A DNA stretch of 64,000 bases, taken from NCBI GenBank assembly GCA_936435175.1, contig OW386542.1, positions 16,824,001 through 16,888,000 on the forward strand, written 5' to 3'. The stretch is from Glyphotaelius pellucidus. Its lineage: Eukaryota; Arthropoda; Insecta; Trichoptera; Limnephilidae. Positions within the stretch are counted from its first letter, which is position 1; each line of letters starts with the position of its first letter. The notes below the pieces were generated by a model. That model was not told where the DNA came from, did no database searches, and worked only from the letters and a program-made list of their open reading frames with translations. The position numbers and the translations under genes were made by a program. Below are positions 12,120-23,345 of this stretch, in pieces.

Positions 12120-13470
12120 AAATAAGAAATTAGTAAAAAATAGTTGTAAGAAGCGCTCATCTCATACAATAAATTATTTAAGAATCGTAAATAATTAATA
12201 TGATTTTTTTTGTCATTGCCTGGAATACATTATTTCTTCCACCTACTGCTTCCAAAACAAATTTTCTTTTCCATTTTTTAATTATTAAAGGCTTCTAAAG
12301 CCTGTAAAATATATCTAAATACATCTTTAAAAATTTAGAATTATTTTTATTTTTACCCCGACATTTTGACATAATAGCAGACATTTCACATTTCCCTAAT
12401 CGTAGAAACCACGTTCCTAAACTTTGTTACTTCAGCACGGATGCCTTTGAAATGGTACGGTAACCGCGAAAATCTAACAACTTATATGTCATCCCACTGC
12501 AATCTTTACCGAGCCTTTGCTGCTGCATAAATCACGGCTGACTTTTAAAAATGTACGGAAAAGTTCCCGGAACAAAATAACTCCCGAAAGTCTTTTTCTG
12601 CACGCGAGAAATACATAAGCGAATCTTCTCGTAATAATATTTTCCCCATTTCACCATACGTATTTTATAATATTAAATAATGAAGAACGTCGGTTTTTTC
12701 ACAAAGGCTTAATAAATTGGTACCTAAAATTCACAAAGGCCTCCATAAAGCGCAATACACGCGCACTAAATACTTCTCTTCTTTGAAACGAAATCTAGAA
12801 AATAGCATACACTGGCGAATGAACATATTATGTTTAAGTAAATTTAATGAGGATTCGTTTTATGAATTTACTTGAGAATACAAAGTAGTCTAATCTAACC
12901 GAGGAACATAAAGATGTTACGATTATCAAAAAACGTGCTTCCAATTAAACTGCTACTATCCGGGAAACTCGCTCAGTGTCATGTATTACTTGCTAACTAG
13001 CAGATTGTGGACAATCTATGAAAAAAGATGAGAAGTAGTCAACTTTACTCGCTATTCGCTAACAGCTGATTTCGTAACTGTCATAATTAATTCGCGCGGG
13101 AGCCGTAATTTTCGCCACTGGCTAGCGTGTGGCGCTAGCTGCGAGCTCAAGTTTTTTAGAAAATGTAGACCGAAATATAGTCGTTATTTTAGCTGCTACT
13201 GTCGCTACTGAGCGAGTAAACAGTTTTGTGTGTCATCATGACAATCTCACTCGCCGATTCACCCGCTTTTAAACTTACCGCCTACGTAACTTGTAAACTC
13301 GATCAATGTAATCGAGGCTTAAGGAATCTACAACCTAAAGAAGAAAAAGGGTGATAATTATATCTTGTTTGCTCGGGGCTTGGTATAATATGTTTTTTTT
13401 TTTGTCTTAGACCTTACTTTATGAAAAGAAATACAAAAATACATTTAGCAAATGAATTTACACAAAAAGA
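12120..13470. other. No gene seen
   Basis: AT-rich, with a mildly GC-richer patch at 12960-13300 containing CGCTCAGTG and its inverse CACTGAGCG-like sequence. No complete element defined. Confidence 0.45.
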
Positions 13471-13530
13471 ACTATGGTGTTTTCCAACCGAATGAGGGTT
13501 CTATCTCTAGTGCAATATAATTTTAAAAAA

Positions 13531-13757
13531 TCGAGTGCAGTTCACTCGATAGAAGTGAAACCTTCACTCACACAATCTCAACCAATAGGAGCCTTGAAAA
13601 GTGAGCTCATAATCAAAGCGGCCAATGCGGTAAGGATTCATTCTATCATATTTTCTCGCAGGTTAAATCCTATAAATGTTTGTATTTGTCTCTCTTTAGT
13701 GTCGTTTCCGTTTCACTGAGCTTCAAATCACAACGGTGCTGAAGAAGTTTCACTTCA
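13531..13757 (-). repeat. Family A element, S1/S2 mixed
   Basis: TCGAGTGCAGTTCACTCG right end, CAACCAATAGGAGCC module, TTTCTCGCAGGTTAAATCC module, AGAAGTTTCACTTCAAAA left end. Confidence 0.75.
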
Positions 13758-13825
13758 AAAAGTCACTCATTTCTGTATTAGATTCTGTGAGAACGTAATG
13801 TTTTGTTCATTCACTACAAAAAAAT

Positions 13826-14156
13826 GTAAATGCAATTCACACGCGGTAGAAGTGAAACCATCAGAAAACGAAACTTCAAAAGAATGGACAAATGCAGAGT
13901 TTCAGGAATAGAATAATTGTAGGGTTTATATTTTATAATTTTGTCACCAAGTTTAAAAATTTTATTCAAAATTCTACGGAGCACCGCACAAAGAAGGAGG
14001 CCGAAAGGATATGAAGCACCGCACAAATAGGACATCAATAAGTCCTTCACATTATCTTGCAGGCTAAATCCTATAGATGTTTGTGTCTCTTTTTAGTGTG
14101 GTTTTCGTTTCATCGAGTTTCAAATCATAAAGGTTTTAAAGAAGTTTTCACTTCAA
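13826..14156 (-). repeat. Family A element, S2 type, about 330 bp
   Basis: Right end GCAATTCACACGCGGTAG, an interior containing AATAATTGTAGGGTTTATA (shared, inverted, with the copy at 61925), two GCACCGCACAAA modules, CTTGCAGGCTAAATCC, and left end AAGAAGTTTTCACTTC. Confidence 0.75.
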
Positions 14157-14429
14157 TAAAGCAGAATTTCGCGATTTTTCCTCATTTTACTCTTTTGTTC
14201 TTTCTTCACTCAAAACAACAAACACGAAAACGAGATGCGTAACAATTGACAAAATACATAGAAAACATTATTTATAATATATGTAATAATATTCTTTCTT
14301 ATTAATACTGTTTATGTTTCACCATGTTTATTTTATTAATACTTCCTACGTTTATTTATACTATTTTGTTGAAATGTCATTATTTTTAGATTTAGATATC
14401 TATCTATAGCTAGCATTACTATGTGAATT

Positions 14430-14905
14430 TAAAATTTTAACAAAATTCTTGATTTTATGAAACTATATACATTCCATGATAACTACAATTTCCAATAATT
14501 CTTTTTAAATTTTTGGTTTTATGACATTATGTTCATTTCATGATAACGTTTTAGCAACTACCAATAATTCTTTTTAGATGTCTAGTTTCAGGACATTATG
14601 TGAATTGCATGATAACCTTTTAGCAACTACCAATAATTCTTTTTAAATGTTTAGTTTCAGGACATTATGTGAATTGCATGATAACCTTTTAGCAACTACC
14701 AATAATTCTTTTTAAATGTTTAGTTTCAGGACATTATGTGAATTGCATGATAACCTTTTAGCAACTACCAATAATTCTTTTTAAATGTTTAGTTTCAGGA
14801 CATTATGTGAATTGCATGATAACCTTTTAGCAATTACCAATAATTCTTTTTAGATTTTTGGTTTAATGATAACCTTTTAACAATTTCCAATAATTATGTT
14901 TAAAT
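14430..14905. repeat. 69-bp tandem array, about 6.5 copies
   Basis: CAACTACCAATAATTCTTTT and GACATTATGTGAATTGCATG recur every 69 bp. Central copies are almost identical and the outer ones diverged. It leads directly into the microsatellite at 14908. Confidence 0.92.
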
Positions 14906-14907
14906 TT

Positions 14908-15130
14908 TGTATACTTATATTTTTATGATTATGCGTATGCATGCGTGTACATACGTGTATGTACGTGTGTATGTATGTGATTATTGTGTGTATATGTGTG
15001 TAAGTATGTATGTGTATATTTATTTATATATGTATATATATATATATATGCGTATGTGTGTACGCATGAATGTATGTTTGTGTACATGTATGCATATATA
15101 CCCGTATGCATATATACCCGTCTCAGAACA
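14908..15130. repeat. TG/TA-rich microsatellite
   Basis: Imperfect (TGTA)n, (TG)n and (TA)n tracts, including TATATATATATATATG near 15035 and a duplicated TGCATATATACCCGT (15085-15121). Frames open on both strands here are compositional. Confidence 0.9.
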
Positions 15131-15599
15131 GACATCTTCTAGTATGTATTATCGGCAATAATTAAAAAAAAATCGGCGCCCCTTTTGGAAAAGAATTAAC
15201 AAAAAAATATTTTAATGTATGATTAATAGGAACATTATTTTATGTGATTGAAGATTAAAATTTCATAAATGGCTCAATAATCACTAATTTGTATCTCGCT
15301 AATTATTTAAATATTAACTTATTACAAATTGTCTATCTGCGAGAGGGGGAAGGGGGCGAAAATAGGTTATCCCCACGTCTGAGAGAGGTTCGCGTTGCCA
15401 CTGTGTTACATAGATACATAAATACATTTATGCATAATGCTGCGGAAATGGAATCCACATCCTACCGAATCGTAGTAATTTACGTGCGTATAGCATTACA
15501 TTACCGAAACCGCCATTAATCATAACAGTAATTCAATAACTAAGTAGGTCCCCATCTACTTACAAAAACATTTTATTTTATTTTTATTTTTTTATATAT

Positions 15600-15795
15600 T
15601 TTTTTTATATGAAATACCGCACAAGAGTCCCAACTGCTCCCCTCTGGAGCCAGTGAGACTATGGCATCCCCAATTGGGGTATGTTGTGTGGCTGAAGGCA
15701 GTGGGGAGGGGAAGGAGACAGGGAAGAGGAAGGTGGGGAAGTACCTGGCTATTCAGATCTGGTCACTAAACACGGCTAATGCCATTTCGAGCAAC
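15600..15795 (+). repeat. Family D repeat
   Basis: CCGCACAAGAGTCCCAAC, CTCTGGAGCCAGTG, GCATCCCCAATTGGGG and AGATCTGGTCACTAAA match 4255-4425. No termini or target duplication recognised. Confidence 0.6.
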
Positions 15796-15939
15796 GTTTC
15801 AATTCTGAATGGTGGTCTTACACCAGGGCGATACTGATAGTATCTTCCACTCTGGAACGTGGCGTAAATATACTATATATTATTTTAAATGAATAAATTG
15901 TGAAATAACACAAATTAATCAAATAAAATATATTTGCGC

Positions 15940-16012
15940 ACGTCGGGTTCGAACCCGCGACCTTCGGATTGTGAGTCCAGAGTCTTACCTCGGGGCCACG
16001 GAGGCCGTCATT
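15940..16012 (-). repeat. tRNA-derived SINE head
   Basis: On the minus strand, GTGGCCCCGAGGTAAGAC acts as A box, GGACTCACAATCC as an anticodon arm and GCGGGTTCGAACCCG as B box and T arm. The acceptor ends do not pair, and the anticodon stem has mismatches, so this is a SINE head or tRNA pseudogene rather than a working tRNA. Confidence 0.65.
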
Positions 16013-16669
16013 GGCTTGACCTAATAATGGTCGTACTCTTGGCCTGGATTTAAAAAAACCGTAAACAAATAAGGTTTACTGATAAATCTTTCTTTCGGTT
16101 TTTAGATTGCGTTCTTCAGAGAACAGACGTCCGGAGGGAATTTTGTCCGTATTCTATCGGTATTGCAATGGAGAATGCTCCGAGGAAATAGTGTCGCGCG
16201 TTCAACATTTAAACACAGTTGGTATAATATTATTTTATCAAATTGGGTTGCTTTTACGACTTCTCACAATGCGATATTATTTGATTGGCGAGAATTTTAA
16301 ATCTTAACAATTTTTTCGAAGAAGGTTCATTACATTACGTTTTGAAACTTTGAATTACTCGAGCTATGGGTGTTTGGATTTTGATTTGTCGTTCGATTTA
16401 ATTTATATCATACCTCCAAATGTGAAGAGGTAACCATTATAAATGAATTGATCACTATATAGTTTAACCCCTCAGGCTAATTTGTTCGCTTTTCGAGATA
16501 ACTCATATAGGTCTTATAAAAATCATTGTGTCTTCCTTATCATCGTGGTTAGAAATATGAACTCAACGGTAATAGAAAGAAAAACACCATGCCTTAGATT
16601 AAAATCTATCACAAATATTTAAATTGTATATCTTAATGAAACCAAAGTTTTCGACCGCAATTTGAAAAA

Positions 16670-16884
16670 AAAGTCGATTTGTAAAGTCGATTTACGGATG
16701 ATAATTTTACGAGATAACGTCATATAATAACGATGGAGTGGAAGAGAGATAGATGCGTCACAAGCCGAACGCTTGTTCCGCGCTCTCGCTTGCACGCTCG
16801 GCTCAGGCGGAACGTGACAATGAGTCATGCTTTGTCATGAGTGCAGCTGGCATTCATCGATTTATAAGACGTTATCACGTCACA
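16670..16884 (-). repeat. Family B element
   Basis: Carries a diverged AATTTTACGAGATAACGTC at one end and AAGACGTTATCACGTCA at the other. Inside are ACAAGCCGAACGCTTG, CGCTCTCGCTTGCACGCTCG and AATGAGTCAT. The ends form an inverted repeat around ACGTGATAACGT. Orientation is opposite to the copy at 17150. Confidence 0.7.
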
Positions 16885-17149
16885 AATTATGAAATCTTAT
16901 AAATTTTTACATAAAACGTCAAAAGGGTGAGGTCATGATAATATTTATGTTACATTTGTTTAATTAAACATGCTTGTGTTTCTTTTTTTTTCTCGTTTAT
17001 CCTCACACGTATGAGGATATCTCGTTTATCCTCACACATATATCTCTTAATAGTTTAGTTATGAGTTATCATTGAAAATGGATTTCTACTCAGATTTTAG
17101 TTCTAGAGGAGAGACGAGAACTACGTTATATTTTCCACGTTTTTTTTTA

Positions 17150-17371
17150 TGTAATAACGTATTATAAATCGATGAACGCCGGCTGCACTCACGAAAAAGC
17201 ATGACTCATTGTCACGTTCCGCCTGAGCCGAGCGTGCAAGCGAGAGCGCGGAACAAGCGTACGGCCTAAGCGTTCGGCTTGTGACGCATCTATCTCTCTT
17301 CCACTCTATCGTTATTGTATGACGTTATCACGTAAAATTTTCATTCGTAAACCGACTTTACAGACAACCAA
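17150..17371 (+). repeat. Family B element
   Basis: AATAACGTATTATAAATCG start, GTTCCGCCTGAGCCGAGC, then TATGACGTTATCACGTAAAA and CGACTTTACAGACAACCAA. It lies 265 bp from an inverted copy. Confidence 0.7.
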
Positions 17372-18056
17372 TTTTTTAGATTCAAATAAATTTTCAGGTG
17401 AAAAAAGTCACGTGCAGATTCGGCATTTCAAATATTTAGAATTCCGACCGCAGGCGCTACAAATATAATTAATTAAACATTGCTTTTTTCAAATACATGA
17501 CCCGACTCCCCACGTTTGCGTGCAGACTGGCTGACTAAACACCTCCCTGGTATATTTGGTTGACTGAATGTTCAATGAACGCATAAAGGTTATTGTGACT
17601 TTGTTCCGTCAGTCGAACAGAGGAGCTTTGTTTCTCCACTCTGATATTCCACGGAGATTTGCAAAAACATTTTGATCGTTTTTGAATTAAAATGTTCGTT
17701 GTATCAAATCAATTTATGAATTTACTTTATTTATTCATTGTTCTCGAAAATTTTACGATTTTCAAACGAAAATATATATTTTAGTTTGTATTTTATTTTC
17801 CAACATGCATGCAAATATTGAATCTGTTAGGTTTTTTTCCCCTTACTCGTACACATGAAAAGTTGGAATCATCAAAATTGAAAACTTTCTACTGCAAAAA
17901 TTGAAACCTATATTTTTTCGTGGAAATTCAGTTGAACCTCATGGCGCATCACAGTAGTTAGCAAAAAAGTGTAACTTTGATCCACTGATACGGTGTTTGA
18001 ATACAATCAAACATTTTTGACCTTCCATCCAAATTTTTTTTACCTAACGAACTTTT

Positions 18057-18409
18057 TTGAAGTGAAACTTCTTAAGCTCCGTAGGTGATTTGAAATTCGG
18101 ATGAAATGGAAGTGTGTCACTATTATTAAATATTTGACGGGTCGTCGGTTTTAATATAATGCGCCTCGGCGCGAGTCTCCCATAGCGCAGCGGGTAAGGT
18201 GCTTGACAAACCTCAGCGGCCAGAGAGATAGACATTCAGCAAACGAGGGTTCAAATCCTACGAAATCCAAAAAAAATAAACATATTTATTTTTGTGAAAT
18301 CAATATCCCATCTTTAAACCACTTTAAAATAAACAGGCAAAAGAAAAGAAAGCGACACCAAGCGACTTTCTAGTTTCACTTTTACCGCGTGTGAATTGCA
18401 CACTCTGAT
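18057..18409 (+). repeat. Family A element, tRNA-like subtype (S3), about 353 bp
   Basis: Left end TTGAAGTGAAACTTCTTAAG. The interior at 18180-18266 resembles a tRNA, with A-box-like TAGCGCAGCGGGTAAGG and B-box-like GGGTTCAAATCC. An AT-rich segment containing ACCACTTTAAAATAAACAGG follows, then right end TTTACCGCGTGTGAATTGCA. It matches the copy at 129-592 across the whole interior. Confidence 0.75.
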
Positions 18410-19039
18410 TTTTTTTTATCTGGGAGCAGAACTCATGTATATTTTAAGATTTAAGTTAATAAAGCGAAATACTTTACTGTAATTTACATGTTTCCAACAA
18501 ATATGTAATAATTTCTCTAACGATGCCTAACCACCATCACAATATTTATTTAATTAAACTAAACAAAATTTAACAATGTTTGACGTATCGATCATAAAAC
18601 CAGAGCTTTGTAAAAAAAAACTCTATTTAATCAGTGTATCCCGCAAACAAAATTTCGAGTCCCTAAATAAACATGGCTCTTGTAGTTATAACAATGGTAA
18701 TAGTTTTTACCGATAATATCTCAAAGCATTTTATTTACACGATGAAAATGTTATTTATGATGTGATTGATCATGAATCACTAATGTTCCATGTTTACTTA
18801 CATCATACAAAATATATTAATTTATTGTAACGTAGGTATTATTTTAAAATGTTTGGTAAATTTGTTCTTGGTTAATTGTCTATTCTAAACGAACCTAATG
18901 AAGAGCTTTATATCTGCTTCTGCAAGTGGAAATTGGCTGAAGTTAATGCGAGTATGGAGGGTTCGAAAGCCGTAAAAACAGCGCAGTTTGTTCGGACTGA
19001 GTGCGTGTCGAGGATTTCTGAAGAGTTCGTAATCTTATT

Positions 19040-19262
19040 GACGTGATAACGTCTTATAAATCGATGAACGCCGGCTGCACTCAAGAAAAAGCGTGACTCA
19101 TTGTCACGTTCCGCCTGAGCTAAGGGTGCAAGCGAGAGCGCGGACCAAGCGTTCGGCCTAAGCGTTCGGCTTGTGACGCATCTATCTCTCTTCCACTCCA
19201 TCGTTTTATATGACGTTATCACGTAAAATTATTGTACATAAAACGACTTTACAGACAACCAA
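19040..19262 (+). repeat. Family B element, best copy (about 223 bp)
   Basis: GACGTGATAACGTCTTATAA at the start and TATGACGTTATCACGTAAAA near the end, then an asymmetric extension ending ACAGACAACCAA. The interior is GC-richer than its flanks and contains TGACTCATTGTCACG. Confidence 0.75.
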
Positions 19263-19570
19263 TTTTTTTTTCTATATATATTTTCAATACAAGTACCTAG
19301 ACGTTTTAAAGTTTCTTCTAAAAAATATCATAATAATGCTAGTCGGTTTTTTCACTATTTGGAAAGATGGAGTAACGTCACAATAACATGCTAATTATAA
19401 CATTTATTTACTTAATATAACACAAATTTGTTTTGTATTTGTGGTGTTAAATGAAATAATAACACGAAGTTATTTATTAGACCAATTTGGTCAACAATTT
19501 TGTTAGGAACGGGAAACAGTGATTATTAGGTACCTACAACTGAATCTGTAAACATGTGAACAGTACACAC

Positions 19571-19931
19571 CTGAGGGATAACAGTGGCACAAGTAAAAAA
19601 ATGAATTTTTGAGTTAAGCATGCAGAAATGTTCCTGGATATCTATTCTATCTTCGATAAAAAAGGCACAATCTAAGAAAAAGTTATTGTGGCCTTCAAAG
19701 CGAGTATGCCGTTGTTATATAATAATGTTTTACTCGAATTCAAGCAAAAATAGTGGCACAATGATCATTGTATCACTATTATAATATTAATCCTGATAAA
19801 TATTAATAAACTGCTTTTCAACTTTTGTGAAATAATGGATTTTTATTGGTTAAAAAACTGATTTAACACAGAAATATTCTTACTGCTCCTGAAAAAAGTA
19901 TTTTTTTGAGTTGTGCCACTGTTATCCCCTG
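19571..19931. mobile_element. MITE-like element with GGGATAACAGTGGCACAA inverted ends
   Basis: Starts CTGAGGGATAACAGTGGCAC and ends GTGCCACTGTTATCCCCTG, giving inverted repeats of about 22 bp. A third TAGTGGCACAATG lies inside. I found no matching target duplication, so the superfamily is unassigned. Confidence 0.6.
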
Positions 19932-20239
19932 GTTGCGAAGTAGATCACGCATATTTAGATTTGACAGCTTGTAATGCTTATCCAAACTCTTGCGGATGAA
20001 ATGCAAAACGTTTGAGTTAAAACAGGACTTTGAAAAAACTAAAAAAAGCTTTGAAAACAAAATATACTAAACATTATCAACTCGTATTTATAACAACAAC
20101 AATAACAACAATAAGAAACTCAAATGAAAAATATTATGACTTTAAAAAAATATGTTCGTATTGACCAATATACGCTGATTCTGAATATATAAGTTTTATT
20201 ACATAATATTTAACGTAGAGTTTTTAAAAAAATATTAAA

Positions 20240-20690
20240 AAGTTCATTTTAAAACGTGTCATTAAAACACCCTGTCAAGTTGGTATTGCTGGATTTTGGC
20301 GGCATGACGTCACCGCGCCGCGTCACCTGGGTCAAAGTTGTATAGAAATCAATAGAAATGTAAGACGCAAGCCGTTCGACATTTCGTGTTTTTGATTTAT
20401 AGAGAATTGGACATATAATAGTTTTTGTTTTTATTGAAACATTATTTAGGCCTAAATAATTCAGTATCAAAAATAAAGTATCTATATTATTTAAAATATT
20501 CAAAAACTTTAACTGTACAAAAAACGATCGTATTGCCCAGTAATGTCTATGAAAACGCTCCAATGCTGAAATTCAAAATGGCGGGAGTCGAACAGCTGAT
20601 TCCAGTTCCCTACAAAATTCATACTTCGGTAGGTCATGATGACGTCACACTAGATTCGGTGGTTTTCGGGGGATCTTGAAAAATTAAAAC
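20240..20690. other. Segment with two CRE-type palindromes
   Basis: TGACGTCA occurs at 20305-20312 and 20640-20647, with CAGCTGATTCCAG nearby. Short frames on both strands match nothing I recognise. It could be regulatory or an unrecognised repeat. Confidence 0.35.
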
Positions 20691-20883
20691 TTTGATATTT
20701 ATTTTAACTATTAAAACTAACTATAAAAATAAAAATAAATATGCAGTTATTTAAGTTAGAAGGTCCATTATTCCTAAAAAAAATAAAAAAAATTGGACTG
20801 GAGTTCTCTATTCTTAAGCTCATGGTTTAATTACATCACGTTCTTCGAAAGAAGATTGGGTTGATGACTGGCAATCATCTTAT

Positions 20884-21606
20884 CTAACTATTGCATATCA
20901 TTGTTAGAAGTAGGAGACTCAGGTGTAAAGAAGTTTGGTGGTGGTTAAGCCAATGGTTGGACCTCGGCGCGAGCGGTAATTGCGTGCTTACGGCAATAGC
21001 GTGCCCTCGTGTAATTTCAGAACTGCACGAAGGTCTATTCATGTTCCTTGCTGCTATTGCAACCCTATTTAACCAGGTCAATTTTATCGGCAAATAAAAC
21101 AACTCAGACAGAGACCTCAACAATGAACTCAAACATAAATAAGTTGTACTGAGAAAGAGAGACTGGTAGAACATGTTATTTTTATCTTTTTTTTCTATTT
21201 TGCTTCGGAACATCATTCGGAATAATGGTTTCATCGATTTACTGCATTTGAAGTATTACTACAACCGAATGTTCCCACAAACGACAAAATTCATTCCTCC
21301 TGAGGATCCGCCAAACACAACACGCGTCGTGTTCTTACCAAAAACAGTGTTTTTAATTAATTTCAATTTATGTCCACCATATGTCAATGACTGTCTTTTA
21401 TTATTACCAGTTGTTAGTTTTATTTCATCAACCATTATAATTTCAATTTTTTATAACGCCATTAGTTACTGGTGGCTTTGTTTTGCTCTCCGCCAATGGC
21501 AGAACCAAGATTTAACCATTCAATTTGAATGTGCACAGTGCGTTCTTCATTTAATCGGTGAAGGTACTTGGCTTATTATGGCGCAACATTCTGAAGTATT
21601 TTAATT
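20884..21606. other. Unassigned segment with long open frames
   Basis: Frames of 116 aa (minus, 20884-21234) and 143 aa (plus, 21173-21604) are open, hydrophobic and unlike any family I know. No splice-flanked exon structure was convincing. Probably an old element interior. Confidence 0.3.
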
Positions 21607-21684
21607 GCCGCCGTGTATTATCACATTAGTACTTCTTGCTATGTCATAGCCCAAAGGTTATTTTATATTATATTATAAACTCAT

Positions 21685-21984
21685 CAGTGGCGGTCCGTGA
21701 GTTTTCAGAGCGCTAGAGTGCTAAGATTGAAAAATACGACGTTATTGATGTTGTTGTAACTGAAAACGAATTTAATTTTTTTTTTCATATTTTCAACTCT
21801 TTTTATGAGGATATACTGAAATGTGGATGGGGCGCATCCATATTTCAGCTCATCCTGAAAATCTTCATACAAAATATCGAAATTTGGAAAAAAAAAAAAA
21901 AAAATTCTACTACAACAACATCAATAACGTCATATTTTTCAATCTAAGCAATCTAGCTCACTGAAAATTCACGCATCGCCACTG
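21685..21984. mobile_element. hAT-like MITE with long inverted arms
   Basis: The 300-bp element starts CAGTGGCGGTCCGTGAG and ends CACGCATCGCCACTG. Inverted similarity extends about 90 bp inward (shared GACGTTATTGATGTTGTTGT). Flanking 8-mers AAACTCAT and ACACCCAT match at 6 of 8 positions, compatible with a decayed hAT target duplication. Confidence 0.75.
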
Positions 21985-22095
21985 ACACCCATTGTTCTAT
22001 ATGGGTCGTACGCAGCCATGCAGTTTGACAAATTCGCCGTAGAAAGTAAATGGTTATCTAAGGAGTGACGTTCGCCGGAAGATTATCGTATATAT

Positions 22096-22756
22096 CAGGG
22101 GTGACCAACTTGATTAGACCCGATATTTACTGTTTACTGACGAAACCCTGTGCGATCTACTAATTACATACCTACGTCTTAAATATCGACGATATCTTTT
22201 TGTAGTTGTTCGTTTATGTTTTTACTCATCGTTTCTATACGGCGCATCACAGTACTTCGAGACAGTTAATATTCTCTATCGGAAAAGGGTTTGCACTTTT
22301 GGGCAATTCTGTAACTTACATAGAAAGAAGCTTTTGTTTCAACCTTACTTTGCTCAAAGGCCTAGAAAACATGTTATCTTGGACTGTTAATTGCGATTTC
22401 AATGCCTTCAATTTACTCTCTCTTATTTCGCTGTTAGGTGGAAAGTCTGTCTGATATTTGCTATGCATTGTGTTGAAATGTCGCTCTAAATTTCCCTTTT
22501 CGATATTGCCACGAATGTATTGCATTTTAAGCAGTAAATCGATCAAAATCTTATACTGAAGGCAGCAACAGTTTTTTTTTCACCATAGTAAAAAAATAAT
22601 CCGGTCCCCAAGATACGCGCAGTGTGTGGGTTCCTGTCCAGCTACGGGTCCGAGTTCTTGTGCAGGTGCGGGATCTATTGGGTTCAAGTCCTTGGCCGGA
22701 CCCGTGCGTCCGATCGACTGGACTAATAGCCGCGATCGACCGGTTGGCCATCCCTG
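22096..22756 (-). mobile_element. Internally deleted hAT transposon with transposase N-terminus
   Basis: The 661-bp element has TIRs CAGGGGTGACCAACTTG and GGTTGGCCATCCCTG. The flanking 8-mers GTATATAT and ATATGTAT match at 6 of 8 positions. It keeps a minus-strand transposase N-terminal fragment (about 22245-22546) but lacks the catalytic core, so it could only have moved in trans. Confidence 0.83.
22245..22546 (-). pseudogene. hAT transposase N-terminal fragment (BED-finger region)
   Basis: The minus strand encodes a BED-type finger remnant (GNLERHFNTMHSKY) followed by 'DFPPNSEIRESKLKALKSQL', typical of Charlie/ZBED/GTF2IRD2-like hAT transposases. In another frame it continues as KASFYVSYRIAQKCKPFSD, the conserved segment after the finger, then a stop. 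A frameshift therefore separates the two parts, and the catalytic DDE core and dimerisation domain are absent. The cysteines of the finger are not intact in the visible frame. It lies inside the TIRs at 22096 and 22756. Family identification is by recalled motif style. Confidence 0.8.
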
Positions 22757-23039
22757 ATATGTATAGTGCCTGTGATTTTATTAAGTAACTATATTATTAC
22801 AAATCAACCAAATGTAAGTCCCAATAATAATTATCAAATCGTGCGCTGACGCAAGTAAGTTAATGGATTCTGCTTTGGTGTGGATGGCATTTAATTCATT
22901 GGGAGCCATAGGTAGTCATTAAGGTAGAGAGCTCCTTTTCTGACGCACTCATTTTTAATCGCACCGACCTCACAATCAACGATGTAAAAAATATATTTTT
23001 ATTCACTTATGATTATCGGTATATTTTTTTACAATAGCT

Positions 23040-23345
23040 CCCCTCAGAGCCCTTATCATCTTTGGGGAAGGTGTGTTGAGGGTATTTTTAGGAAAGGAAA
23101 GAAAATAAATTCTGGGAAGGAAAAATATACGAGGAATGCAAGGCGATGAGAGAATCCAGCTGCCACACAGTCGGTGGGCAGAGACATCCACCACCAATAT
23201 CCGCAAACCTGGCCCCATGAACCAGGGCACCCCTGCTAAGTCACCAACGTAGCGAACCACTTGGAGTGACCCGTAGCAGAGTTGTCGAATATCCAATAAA
23301 CGGTTCCTGGAAAGTTTGGTGCCCATATCCGCCTCCCAAATTGTA
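23040..23345 (+). repeat. Family C element
   Basis: ATCATCTTTGGGGAAGGTGT to TGCCCATATCCGCCTCCC, including CACCCCTGCTAAGTCACCAA and TATCCAATAAACGGTTCC. No A copy is visible immediately upstream. Confidence 0.7.

Noticed and set aside
14430..14905. CRISPR-like array
   Set aside because: The 69-bp units repeat entirely, with no unique spacers, and the context is eukaryotic.
14907..15161. Open frames on both strands in the TG/TA tract
   Set aside because: Repetitive Tyr/Met/Val/His-type translations come from the microsatellite, not a gene.
15940..16012. Functional tRNA (apparent CAC anticodon)
   Set aside because: Acceptor ends do not pair and the anticodon stem has mismatches; better as a SINE head.
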